The position numbers were made by a program, and so were the translations under genes. From Aurantiochytrium sp. KH105 (taxonomy: Eukaryota; Sar; Bigyra; Thraustochytrida; Thraustochytriidae), in assembly GCA_003116975.1 (NCBI GenBank), contig BGKB01000047.1:1-64000 (forward strand): a stretch of DNA of 64,000 nucleotides, written 5' to 3'. Each line of letters starts with the position of its first letter. Position 1 is the first letter of the stretch. The notes beneath the pieces were generated by a model, which saw only the letters and a list, made by a program, of their open reading frames with translations, ran no database searches and was not told the DNA's origin. Of the stretch, positions 32,801 through 42,127 are shown in pieces.

Positions 32801-33329
32801 ATCGAACGACAACAAGGTTTTGGCCGACTGGCAGGCTGTCTACTGCGACGCGGTGAACTCGCTTCGTGACCCGTCGCAGACTGAGGATACCTGGCGCGCG
32901 CTTTGCGTATCTCGCCTGCAGAATGAGGGTTTTGCCTCGGTTGTCGCTGATCTCGGCGATGGTCGTCTCACGTCTTCTTCCCAGAGTGCGTACTGCGCTG
33001 CCAATGCCACCGTGTACACGCTCAAGTCAGACAATGATGGCTGCATGCCAGGTGTCAGCGTGGAATACCGGAATGTGACGGAAAGTAACGCGTGGACAGA
33101 AGTCTTTTTCATCCCGCAGAGTCTCCCGCCCTGCGGCGACAGGCTCGAGATTCTTGCCACGGACTTTCCGGAGCTCTTCCTCAACCAGATTCGATTCCGC
33201 CAATGCGAGCTCAACACGACCGCTTGCCCTGTAGAGACGCACACGGATTCGTACTGCGCAGCTGCCCAAGGATACACTGTCTCGTACATGTATTCGCAAT
33301 CCAACAGCGTCTGCGACAATGATGCCTGA
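29871..33329 (+). CDS. Secreted two-module cysteine-rich protein, paralogue 4
   Basis: 1,152 residues. The ATG opens a signal peptide (MRAF start, Leu/Ala core, cleavage near GDAQA). Module A has GDPDCVSFN at residue ~124 and the basic patch CKQGRSPCRKQRDHMGNRC. Module B has GDPLISSFSG at ~700 and, uniquely, a basic version of the equivalent patch there too (CKVKKNVCKKQRDQAGNKC). The N-terminal ~80 residues before the first CCRTC motif are more divergent than in paralogues 2 and 3. Sequons occur in both modules (NITNGERS; NATIAE). It ends SVCDNDA with no anchor. It is last in the tandem array; the next gene is on the opposite strand. Family unknown. Confidence 0.88.
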   Translation: MRAFAAGPVLLATLLVAGQIGAGDAQASTCNLGVNTIYAVQQRCSTDSGFSGSVSYNTCCGLWDSDFVFYEDDRGVCTYFQNAYGYCTSVEDCDVDEGDVLTISLTFSTTSESDTCCRTCKCVGDPDCVSFNNTPASWVLCDGRRKGDCKQGRSPCRKQRDHMGNRCQWLKNDPDYLGWEASGSPCQVDWEKSGHPTMLMYESGLFSVTLTLGERGVIDSLSVTTGDTGDSFELDADACFEHDPRLTPDDTSAASEAWTSASGSAIPDAWTVSTPNSVEIMWKVVDDTTGTNMHIYCTQPPDSERTRLDVKHLFTLTDESEAEDEDGFCVTSTIDRGLATTKYEDATDDYEFQQKCLVQTLPDLLATCKIIMGADCTPYNLDTYVTEWCLAADITYTDLAGDRDECISMLVTTGSESDRGERWTRYLCQLNLVDDVNECMALVSQFGWAQFLVSNSNGLDQSEDSLTASCASSVTAYSKREGDSAVCAYGVFIDYLVSGTVDEDDAVWEQAFFIPYSLPPCNGQLLIDGTQYSELFAYPIRMSRCSQSIDCVADLECAPIPGFSVSFDFSTENCTVDGEVYSSDVYVEEDCFASECEANEDVTSNPQTVCEAVPDSPLELGTCESCCVAETLLGVDGSDSSDTPRCREVYTQEAYCNTLDESLTETCARLISEEGEGVLTVELSMDSSELDCCRTCAAWGDPLISSFSGETSKWINCDGRNSNCKVKKNVCKKQRDQAGNKCVYNATIAELIEIGSDIGAYGSPCQSDVSLSGEAILTMYETEGFRINITNGERSVITHATIETLTDVFTFDSSLCFNEDPYEAWTSASGDDVTDGPLALMFADTDREHEKKWTVRDSESGIFMKIVCLRRVSQAGYVGGYRMNIESLIDTITNRTTSSGFCETGTIDYGLATINKNGDVCQQNIEGIVQFCSAVASPSCQQSQVTENIKNWCDTANVFVQYVDHAKKCVKAIDPSRSNDNKVLADWQAVYCDAVNSLRDPSQTEDTWRALCVSRLQNEGFASVVADLGDGRLTSSSQSAYCAANATVYTLKSDNDGCMPGVSVEYRNVTESNAWTEVFFIPQSLPPCGDRLEILATDFPELFLNQIRFRQCELNTTACPVETHTDSYCAAAQGYTVSYMYSQSNSVCDNDA

Positions 33330-33600
33330 ACTGTCGGTGCTCCGGATGCCTAAATTAGACTCTTCATATTGCGATTGATTCACATTGAATTTTCTGTTCT
33401 CACTCATGCTCTTTCCTTGATGCAAAGATTGACACGGCGCGCTGCCGCACTGCCTGCCCCCCCCCTTGCCCCTTTTTTAAAAGTGGTTGCGTTGCCTTTT
33501 TTGCGCTGAAGAGAAGACGAAGGTCACATGATACGAGATTATAAATCAGAGTCCACTATCAACATGAGTTTCAAGCTGCCTGCTATAATTACAACCCCCT

Positions 33601-34546
<946 letters not shown>

Positions 34547-34777
34547 CGCAGCTTTCTCCTTGGGCGACCAGACACGCTGGTTGCTAGTCTCCTTCGCTCC
34601 AAGACCGCGCTCGAGCCCGCGAGCTAGCCAGCTAGCCAGCTACTCAGCCAGCTGGCTGGCCAGCTGCCGGGGCAAATGAACGTCTTCTGACCCGCGGCGC
34701 GTGTCGGGGCTCAGATTGGTCGACTGTGCAGTGCCAGTGCGCAAGCCCAGCAACCGTCACGTCCATTGTAATACTAC

Positions 34778-34822
34778 TGAGAGACCCGAGACCGCCTTTC
34801 TTGCGATGTCTTCGCTCGCCAT
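34778..34822 (-). other. Possible first exon of the spliced coiled-coil gene
   Basis: On minus, an ATG in good context (CATCATGGCG) opens a short frame, MASEDIARKAVSGLS, followed by a possible GTAGTA donor. It could supply the missing N-terminus of the coiled-coil gene downstream, joined to an acceptor somewhere around 34590-34630. The exact acceptor could not be fixed. Chance is a real alternative. Confidence 0.2.
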
Positions 34823-35076
34823 GATGCGGTGTTATTGAGTGCATCGGATCCCTGAACAAACAGCATCCAGACGTCTCCGTAGTGTGGCAAAGCGATGCTG
34901 CTGATGGTTGTTCTTGCAAATCGCAGGCGCCTGTGGCCCTGCCAGCCAGCCAACAATAGTCTGCCGAGCGAAAGAAAACGAAACAAAAGCACAATTGGGA
35001 TCTTTTGACGATCGTCTTTTGAGATCAAATCGCAGACACGCCGACGCTTTGAAGAAGTAGGCCTACTTGCGACAAG

Positions 35077-35607
35077 ATGAGCGCCACTTCGTCCTCAACT
35101 CCTTCGTCGTCCTCGTCGTCCTCGGCGATGGACTGGGCCACGCACCCGTTCACGCTCGGGCTCGCGACGGCGGCAGCCTTTGGCGCCATTGGCTTTGCGC
35201 TCGGCCGTGGTAGCGGAGCGCGGAAAGCCCAGGGCGCGGTGAACCGGAGCATTCGGCGCTGGCGCGACTCCCCGCGGGCCTGCGCCTCGCTCGAGCACAA
35301 CGGCGTTGTCTACCTCTCGGGCCAGGTCGGCGACATTGACAAGCTCGAGACGAGCGACGCCGCCGAGCAGACGCGCCAGACGCTCAGGAAGATCGACGAT
35401 TTGCTCGCCGAGGCTGGTACAAACAAGAAGAACATTCTCAGCGCCCAGATCTGGGTCAAGGACATTACCCAACACTTCGAACCCATGAACCAGGTCTGGA
35501 ACGAATGGGTCGACACCCCGAACAAGGGCGTACGCGCCTGCGTGGAGGCTCACATGGCTCGTCCTGGACTCCTCGTCGAAATCAAGATCATCGCAGCAAT
35601 GCCTTGA
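35077..35607 (+). CDS. RidA/YjgF/UK114-family protein with an N-terminal membrane segment
   Basis: 176 residues. A Ser/Thr-rich N-terminus is followed by one hydrophobic helix (~24-44, TLGLATAAAFGAIGFALG), then a complete RidA-like domain (~60-176). Family landmarks are visible: VYLSGQVGD, QTRQTLRKIDDLLAEAG, AQIWVKDI, and the closing RACVEAHMARPGLLVEIKIIA with the family active-site Arg (R153) and a Glu at 168. RidA proteins hydrolyse reactive enamine/imine intermediates from pyridoxal-phosphate enzymes such as threonine dehydratase. This subgroup resembles short bacterial YjgF-like proteins with the FEPMNQVWNEWV signature, whose substrates are less certain. The leading helix may anchor it to, or target it into, a mitochondrion or other membrane; classical RidA lacks it. 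It faces the minus-strand gene that ends 170 bases downstream. Confidence 0.85.
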   Translation: MSATSSSTPSSSSSSSAMDWATHPFTLGLATAAAFGAIGFALGRGSGARKAQGAVNRSIRRWRDSPRACASLEHNGVVYLSGQVGDIDKLETSDAAEQTRQTLRKIDDLLAEAGTNKKNILSAQIWVKDITQHFEPMNQVWNEWVDTPNKGVRACVEAHMARPGLLVEIKIIAAMP

Positions 35608-35777
35608 TAGAAATGGTGGTGACCAAGGACAAGAACAAGGACGAGGAAAGGATAAAGGTATCAAGGTAAAGTAAGACAAACACAGGCACTTACTTTTCTA
35701 GCATATAAAATTATGAATCACTTTTTCTCCCCAGACCTCGTCACCGCGGTTTTCATTGTAGTTTCGAGCGCCAGGTC

Positions 35778-37652
35778 TCAACGCTTCTTTGCCTTCTTGG
35801 CGCCAGCAGGCGACTTCTTCCCGCTCTTTTTCGCAGGGGACTTGGGGGAAGCCTTGCCGTCCTTTTTGCCCGCTGTAGGAGAAGACTTGCCGCCCTTTTT
35901 GCCTGCTGGAGAAGCCTTACCACCCTTGCCGCTCTTGCCCTTGCCAGGACCTTTCCCCTTGCCCTTGGACTTGCCCTTGCCCTTCTCAGCAGACGCCTTT
36001 GCAAGCTCCTCTGCCGCCAAGGCTTTCTCTTCTTCTTCGAGCTGAAGCGCATGACGCAAGGCTTCGTCGGCGCGAACCTCCAGGGCTTCCCTGTCGGCAG
36101 CCTCCATCTCGACGCACTCTCGCTGCTGATTTGCTTCGGCAATTTTTCGCATGGCATCCTCGAGCTCCCCCTCGAGTTTCTTGGCGCGCCATCGCTCGCG
36201 CTTCGCGAATTCTGATGCTTGTAGGGCGTCTGCCTCCGCTTGTGAACTTCGCACTAGCGATCCTGCGATGAGCGCTTCCGCACCAACTCGGAACGCGTCA
36301 AAGTCTCCCCGCAATGCCGCAAGCTCCTCGTCACGCTCCAAGAGCTTACTCTCTGTATCAGCAAGACATTCAGACCGCAATCGCAACGTCTCGCTGGTAT
36401 CCGCAAGATCCGTCTCCAATTCTTCAATGCGAAGACGCAGTTCCCCCTCCTGGAGTACATGCGCACGGATCATCCGTGCGATTTTATCGTGAAGGGCCTC
36501 GATGTCGCGCTCGCGCTGGGTTATTTCTACTTGGATGCGTATGCTCTCAAGAATTCGTTGCTGGTGCATGACATCTGCGAGCCCAACGAAAAAGGATCGG
36601 GACACATCATGTTTCTCGATATCTCGAGCGCGCGCACGCGCTTCGTTGGCTTCTGTGGCCGCGCGTTTTGCACTTTCGAGCATAACGTCGCGCTCGCCCA
36701 AAAGGTCTTGGAGCATATTCAACAGCTCGTCTCGAAAGTCTTCCTCGAGATCCCTCACAACGTGTATTTGTGCCAAGAATTTGGTCACCATCTCAAAATC
36801 GGGCCGGGCGCGCACTCCCTTCTCCAAGTTCTTAAGGTCGCCTTCCGTCGCCTCTAGTCTGCGTAAGAATCGACGAACCTGAACGTCCGTATCCGAGGTT
36901 GCATTTGTGCGTCGCCAAACAGAGCCCTTCATGAACACAGGCGCGGCCAAACCTTGCGACCCGGCAGCACGAGCGCCAATTACGGCGGCCGTGTTTCGCT
37001 TCCAATGTTGCAGCGCCGCGCCGCGAATATCGTCCTTGCACTTCATCAGATTCTTGCCGAGGCTGCGCAAATACTCAATAATGATGCCGTCCCAGACACC
37101 GTCAAGCACCCTTCTGCAGCCGGCTTCCTCTGCGCCATCGGCCAAGAGAGCGAGAACGGCAGCGAAATTGCTCTTCTTGCTGCCCAGACGCCCAATCTCG
37201 AGCGTCTTGCAGAGCGTGCGTAGTTCCTCTGTATTATGAAGCTCCAGCAGCTCTGCGAGCCCTGCTTTTAGGTCTGCAGCTAATCTTTCGCGATTCTTTT
37301 GGGCCTCACGCGCTAACTCACGTTGTTCCGGAGTTAATTCCTGGCTCGCACTCGTCTTTTGTGACGCAGCTGATGCGTGGGACGCGTGAGTAGCGTGAGA
37401 CACTTGGGTTTCGTAAGAGTTTCGCACTTCAAGACCTTGATCTTGTGGCCTTCGTCGCTTGCCTAGCGCAACAGGTCCGGGCGAGAGTAGGGCATCCTTG
37501 GTATTCATACGCGTCCTCCACGAGTTTGTACTGCTCATTCCAAGACTAAGACCGCTCGCTCGATACACGGGTACGTCATCGCTCGTTCCGCTTGTACTCC
37601 CGTCCTCGTCGTCGCTCGGAGTCTCGAGCCTTTGTGGGCGGGCGCGAAGCAT
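35778..37652 (-). CDS. SAP-like, coiled-coil protein with a histone H1-like lysine tail
   Basis: 624 residues from an ATG. A disordered N-terminus with basic motif GKRRRP precedes a short SAP-like helix pair at ~138-176 (LLELHNTEELRTLCKTLEI then SKKSNFAAVLALL). A helical middle region (~190-270) follows, then a long coiled coil (~270-540). The last ~80 residues are Lys/Gly/Ser/Pro-rich with repeated SPAKK/SPTAGKK-type motifs like linker-histone tails. SAP-like helices and H1-like tails bind DNA, so a nuclear architectural role is likely, but no catalytic domain is visible and the SAP match is weak. Its 3' end converges on the RidA-like gene. Product family not recognised. Confidence 0.75.
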   Translation of the reverse strand: MLRARPQRLETPSDDEDGSTSGTSDDVPVYRASGLSLGMSSTNSWRTRMNTKDALLSPGPVALGKRRRPQDQGLEVRNSYETQVSHATHASHASAASQKTSASQELTPEQRELAREAQKNRERLAADLKAGLAELLELHNTEELRTLCKTLEIGRLGSKKSNFAAVLALLADGAEEAGCRRVLDGVWDGIIIEYLRSLGKNLMKCKDDIRGAALQHWKRNTAAVIGARAAGSQGLAAPVFMKGSVWRRTNATSDTDVQVRRFLRRLEATEGDLKNLEKGVRARPDFEMVTKFLAQIHVVRDLEEDFRDELLNMLQDLLGERDVMLESAKRAATEANEARARARDIEKHDVSRSFFVGLADVMHQQRILESIRIQVEITQRERDIEALHDKIARMIRAHVLQEGELRLRIEELETDLADTSETLRLRSECLADTESKLLERDEELAALRGDFDAFRVGAEALIAGSLVRSSQAEADALQASEFAKRERWRAKKLEGELEDAMRKIAEANQQRECVEMEAADREALEVRADEALRHALQLEEEEKALAAEELAKASAEKGKGKSKGKGKGPGKGKSGKGGKASPAGKKGGKSSPTAGKKDGKASPKSPAKKSGKKSPAGAKKAKKR

Positions 37653-38233
37653 TTTATATTTATTGTGCGCGTGGTAACGCGGGTCAACTAGCCAGCAAGC
37701 TCGAGTCTTTTAGATAGATGACCGGAAGACTACCTCGCGCCAGCGCGGCCTAATCTGCTGGCGCTCCGCGTACGCCCGTCAATGTAGCTTCGTTGGTGTC
37801 CTGTCCTGGCTCTGACGCATCGGACCTCGACTTGCGACGATGCAGAGGACCAAAATTGCTTGCTGCCACCGCCGCATCAGACTGACGCAGCTCACAGCCT
37901 GAGCTTGGTTTCCGTTACGATAAAGAATATTCGAGATTTGAAAAAAAAATTAGGGATTTTTTCACCACTTCAAGTTTTGCATTGGTTTTTAAAGGTCCCC
38001 ATGCGTGCAAGCAAGTCAAGACAAGGAACCATCGGGTCGAGTGAGGGAATGCCATTTTTGTATAATAACAGAATGACGAACCTGGGCTTGCCAATACCGA
38101 CGACGAGAGGATGTGCACGCATGATCTCGTGTCTTCATGGTCCACTAGGTTGTCAGAAGACTCTCAACGTCAACGAGACCACTACGACTACAAAAGAAAA
38201 CAATCTCTCTCTGAAAACTTGGAAAAGGTAGAA
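37653..38233. other. Spacer between two minus-strand genes
   Basis: 580 bases with the promoter of the SAP-like gene near 37650-37850 and the 3' region of the dioxygenase gene near 38233. An A/T-rich patch lies at 37930-37965. No gene is supported. Confidence 0.4.
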
Positions 38234-39901
38234 TTAGTTGCCTGTGACATCTGTGTTTGGGTCGTGGCAGTTCGAGAACGCAGCATAGTAAAAGTAGCGA
38301 TTTCTTGAAGAAATGTTGCGCATGCCGAGGTGCGAGAGTAGGCCATCAAAGACGAGGGCATCTCCACGCTTGAGACGCGGCTCAACCATGTCGACAAAGT
38401 CTTTGTCCCACTCGAGCGCATCAATGCGACGATGCGACTTGGGCCACACCCGCGTGCCACCGGTTTCCTCGTCTTGAACTGTGAGCGGAATGAGTACGGT
38501 CATGTAGTGCGTTTTGGGGTTGACCTCATCACGGCCCTTCCAGCAACTATCTGTGTGGCATCGCTGGTCTGTTGACCCTGGCGCGGACAGCATAATATCC
38601 TGCGTACGCAGCTTGCCGCCGCGGCACAGGTATTTGACAAAGGCCATCAGTCCTGTGGACTCGAGACACTGCTCCACTTTGAAGCAGGCTTCCTGCGGAA
38701 GGGGCATGTCGTACCGCCCAGGCTCACGCGTGACGAGAGGCGAAAGGACAATTTCTCCTGGATTGCCCATATTCTTGACACAGGCTTCAATTGTTCGCTT
38801 TGCGCCCATCCATTGTTGGTTACCCTTGCGCCGTCGCATGAACATGTACCGGTTCTGGGAATCAGGACCCTCTTCAGGAGGACCTTCCAGCATAAGGTCC
38901 AGCTCGGCAGCTTGAAGGACAGACGGAAAGATGGTAAAGCCCTCCTCGAGGTACTCGCGAACCTTGTTTGGGTCCGCTCTGTCCCCGCATTTGGTAATCT
39001 TCATTTGCTGCCACTTGCCCAGCTTGGGGAGCGGCGGGGCTGCGCTCTGCTTGCCCGAGGTCGACGAGGTCTCGTCCGCATCTCCTGGCTCAGATGCTGA
39101 TGCCGGTTCAGGAGAAGATGTTGAGACTTCCCCGAGTTGCTTTTCCGTTTTCACCGCGCTTGTCTTCTTGCGGCCCATGTTCTTGACGCGAAAACGTTTT
39201 ATCTCATCATTGTTCCCCTCTTCACTGCCGAGGTTCAAATAGCTTCGAACTTGCGGCAACGAGCGAAGCTTCTTCTTACCGTCACAGAAAATGAAGCGCT
39301 TGCGCGTCGCACACTTGGCGTCCTTGGAATTGTTTTGCACAGAGATGGCACGCACCTCCCACGAGGAAATACTTGCAGGGTCACCTCCCCAGGCTTTGAT
39401 AGCTTCTTCGAGCTTTGTCCTTTGCGCATCAATTTCCTCTTGGTCAACCTCGACGATTCGCGATTTTTGTCGAGGCGCCTTGCCCGGAGATTTTATGGAG
39501 GTTGCTTCGGGGTCAGACGCCCGTGACCTCTTCTTGCGCTTGTGAGCGCGTCTTTTCTGCTTCTTGGAGGACTTGGACTCGCTTGCTGCAGCAGCAAGGT
39601 CTCTTGCACGCTTTTTACCCTTTGCTTTGACTTTCGTTCGACTTTTGGAGCCAGGTTCGCGAGTACGGTCGAGCTGAAGGTCGAGAAAGCTTATGACCTG
39701 CGGAATGGATTGAAATTTACGCATACCAGAATCAAAGATCACGCGTTGCACCACCGTGTTTCTCTTGGACACGTCTGTAGTGTCTTGAAGTGAGATATCC
39801 CATGACTCGACAGCTTTAGGGTCGCCGCCAGCGCTTTCGACCTTTTGCATGAGCTTCTTCCTCGCCTTGCGGATGCGATCCTCAGCTGAAAGAGGCTGCA
39901 T
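38234..39901 (-). CDS. Tandem MBD-like plus Fe(II)/2-oxoglutarate dioxygenase (PhyH-like) protein
   Basis: 555 residues if translation starts at the first ATG (39901). The frame runs open ~100 codons' worth less a stop to about 40018 but without ATG, so an upstream exon is possible. Two MBD-like modules occur at ~17-77 and ~160-225; each has GGDP...SW(D/E)(I/V), then a strand, then a (K)(F/L)(Q/R)S(I/L)PQV..(F/Y)L motif. Basic nuclear-localisation-like linkers separate them (QKRRAHKRKKRSR). The C-terminal ~250 residues are a double-stranded beta-helix dioxygenase of phytanoyl-CoA type: H449-x-D451 (CHTDSCW), distal H524 (LLSHLGMRN) and a following Arg (R533/R535), matching the Fe(II) triad and 2-oxoglutarate arginine. 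The combination suggests a nuclear enzyme oxidising DNA, RNA or a chromatin protein; the substrate is unknown. Confidence 0.78.
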   Translation of the reverse strand: MQPLSAEDRIRKARKKLMQKVESAGGDPKAVESWDISLQDTTDVSKRNTVVQRVIFDSGMRKFQSIPQVISFLDLQLDRTREPGSKSRTKVKAKGKKRARDLAAAASESKSSKKQKRRAHKRKKRSRASDPEATSIKSPGKAPRQKSRIVEVDQEEIDAQRTKLEEAIKAWGGDPASISSWEVRAISVQNNSKDAKCATRKRFIFCDGKKKLRSLPQVRSYLNLGSEEGNNDEIKRFRVKNMGRKKTSAVKTEKQLGEVSTSSPEPASASEPGDADETSSTSGKQSAAPPLPKLGKWQQMKITKCGDRADPNKVREYLEEGFTIFPSVLQAAELDLMLEGPPEEGPDSQNRYMFMRRRKGNQQWMGAKRTIEACVKNMGNPGEIVLSPLVTREPGRYDMPLPQEACFKVEQCLESTGLMAFVKYLCRGGKLRTQDIMLSAPGSTDQRCHTDSCWKGRDEVNPKTHYMTVLIPLTVQDEETGGTRVWPKSHRRIDALEWDKDFVDMVEPRLKRGDALVFDGLLSHLGMRNISSRNRYFYYAAFSNCHDPNTDVTGN

Positions 39902-40363
39902 CTTGAGCGTCTTTTTTATCCACTCCTGGATGTACGCTGCGCTACTTGTCCTGCTTGCTTCGAAAGCAGGTCCTTGGACGAGCAACTCACTGCTCAAATC
40001 GAATGCTGCAGCGTTTCAAGCAGCAGCAGGCAGATTGAAAGCGAGCGCGCGCTAAAGAAAATGAGCGCTTCTCGCGTATGAGCGCTTCTCGCGTCTGCCC
40101 AGGCTTGCTTATCTTTTTGGCGTCCTCAGAGTTAGGCAGCTACCGAAGCAAGCCAGCAAGCAAGAGAGCAAGCCACTAAGTAGCCTCTCGCACCGAGGCT
40201 CTCTCCTATCGCGAGCCTACTGGCGAGTGAGACGTCGGTCTTTGTCTGACCTGCTCGCTACGCTTCGTTAAGTTCTCCTTCGCTTTCCTTTGGTAAATCG
40301 TCTCTGACACGACTGCCTCCAACTTTCACGTTGTCGCTGTCGTTGACGATTTCTTTACGTTGC

Positions 40364-40398
<35 letters not shown>

Positions 40399-41044
40399 AT
40401 GCTCCTGCTGCTGCTGCTGCTAATGAGGACAGTTAGTCCGGCGCAGTAGTTAGGCGGCCCGGCCGTCCCGCCCACCTCCCGTCGTGAACCGCGGCGCGGC
40501 GCTTCCGCGTGCGCGCTCGGCGGCCTTCCGCGCAGAAACGCGTCAGAGCGTGCGCGCGTGCGCTCGCTCGCGAGGAGGACGACCAACTGCGCTCTGCGCT
40601 CGCGAGCGCCGCGAGAAAGAGCGTCACGAGAAAGAGCGTCAAGGTCCGCGCGACGCGGCCCAAGCGCGCGGGCCTAAAGCCGCAAACCGACCTATTCGCA
40701 CGTGCGCCCGTATAGGCCCCTTCCGCAGAAAAGGCGCCACGTGCGCGGGCGGAGCAGAGTCTCATCGCCGGCCCGATCGACCGCTCGCGCGCGCGCGCGA
40801 AGCTCGACCGGGAGCCGCGGGTCGCCGCCGGACGCGCCCGGGGCGCCGGCCTGGCCCTCCTCGCGCCGCCCGCGCCCCGCCTTCCTCTCGGCCAGCCGGC
40901 CCGGCCGGCCGGGCTCGCTCGCCCGCTCGAGAGAAAAAGTCGAGGAGAGACGAGGAGAAGAAGCGGAACGCGAGTGCCGTGTCGTGCGCCCGAGCTGGGG
41001 AAGGAGAGCAGGGCGCCCGCCTGCTCGCCTGCTCGCCAGCGGCC
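39902..41044. other. Divergent promoter region between the dioxygenase and E2 genes
   Basis: About 1.1 kb separating a minus gene and a plus gene. A GTTGTC hexamer repeat lies at 40362-40398 and a CTG run at 40405-40425. The region from 40440 to the E2 ATG is extremely GC-rich with CGCGCG stretches. On minus, a TGCTGCTGCTTGAAACGCTGCAG sequence ending near 40011 could be an acceptor for an upstream dioxygenase exon, but no ATG was found on minus as far as ~40430. No gene is supported. Confidence 0.4.
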
Positions 41045-42027
41045 ATGGCGCAGAACGTGTGCCGCAAGCGGCTGCAGCGCGAGCTCGTTGCGCTCAAGAA
41101 GAACCCCGTCGAGCACGTGCAGGCGCTGCCGAGCGACAAGAACATTCTGGAGTGGCATTATGTTATTGAGGGACCAAAGGACAGTGTGTAAGTTCGTTCG
41201 TTGCAAGGTGTCGCGCCCGAGGTTTGCACTGCTTGCTTGTTTGTTTGCTTGCTTGCTCTCAGCAACCAAAAAGGAAAAAGACAAGGAGGATATGGAAACG
41301 AGAGAAAGAGTGGCGTTTTGCACCTTGAAGATTTGGAAATGAAACACGAGCAAGAGAGTGGACTAATACCGCCCAAATAAATCAAATCCTGTGCTCCTAC
41401 AGCTACGAGGGCGGGTACTATCACGGTGTGCTTCGATTTCCAAAGGAATATCCGTACAAGCCGCCGTCAATTCTCATGTTTACCAAGAATGGTCGCTTCA
41501 AGACAAATGTACGATTATGTTTGAGCATGTCGGACTTTCACCCTGAAACATGGAATCCAATGTGGTCCGTGAGCTCGATTCTCTCTGGCCTCTTGTCCTT
41601 CATGCTTGACTCTGCGCCCACGTTGGGCTCGATGGAGGCCTCGGATGCTCAGCGCCGCGCCCTGGCCGCAAAGAGTCTCGAGGAGAACGTTCGCAATAAG
41701 GACTTCTGCGCCCTTTTTCCGGATTATGTCGACCTGTACAAAAAGAAAAAGGCTCAAGCTCAAAAAGCAGCCGGTGCAGCTGGTGCCCGCGCCGCTCGCG
41801 CGACAGGCAAGCAAACGGCCAGCAAATCATCTGACTCGGACAAGTCCACCTCACAAACAAATGCTGAAGGTTCTGCTAATCAAACGGGAACGCGAACAGC
41901 AAATAGTGGTGCTGGGTCATTGTCGTGGTCGCTCACAGCTGTTGCGGTGCTCGTTCTCGCCGCGTCTCTCTACTGGGTCTTTGGGTCCGATAGCTCCGCA
42001 TTCAAGTTCCCCTCCTTGAGCAACTAA
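41045..42027 (+). CDS. UBC6: Ubc6/UBE2J2-type tail-anchored ubiquitin-conjugating enzyme (two exons)
   Basis: Exons 41045-41187 and 41403-42027 join across a 215-base intron (donor GTAAGT, acceptor CTACAG) to give 255 residues. The splice restores the family block SVYEGGYYHGVLRFPKEYPY. The UBC fold covers ~5-155 with the active-site Cys87 in RLCLSMSDFHPETWNP, the variant that replaces the usual HPN in the Ubc6/UBE2J group. A Lys/Ala/Ser-rich linker leads to one C-terminal membrane helix (~221-241) with a short polar tail, the classic tail-anchor arrangement. The protein should sit in the ER membrane facing the cytosol and work with Doa10- or Hrd1-type ligases in ER-associated degradation. The start ATG is in good context (GCCATGG). 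It is one of only two clearly spliced genes here. Confidence 0.93.
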
Positions 42028-42127
42028 TTACTAAGTACTCTGGCCTTGTGTCAAGGTTCGAATCTACATGCTCCTGGCATTTCGTTTTTTCCTAATTCTT
42101 TTATGCTGTGTTACGCTAGTGAAAAGC

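Noticed and set aside
42050-42075. GGTTCGAATC, a tRNA T-arm look-alike
   Set aside because: The T stem does not pair and no D or anticodon arms are found upstream.
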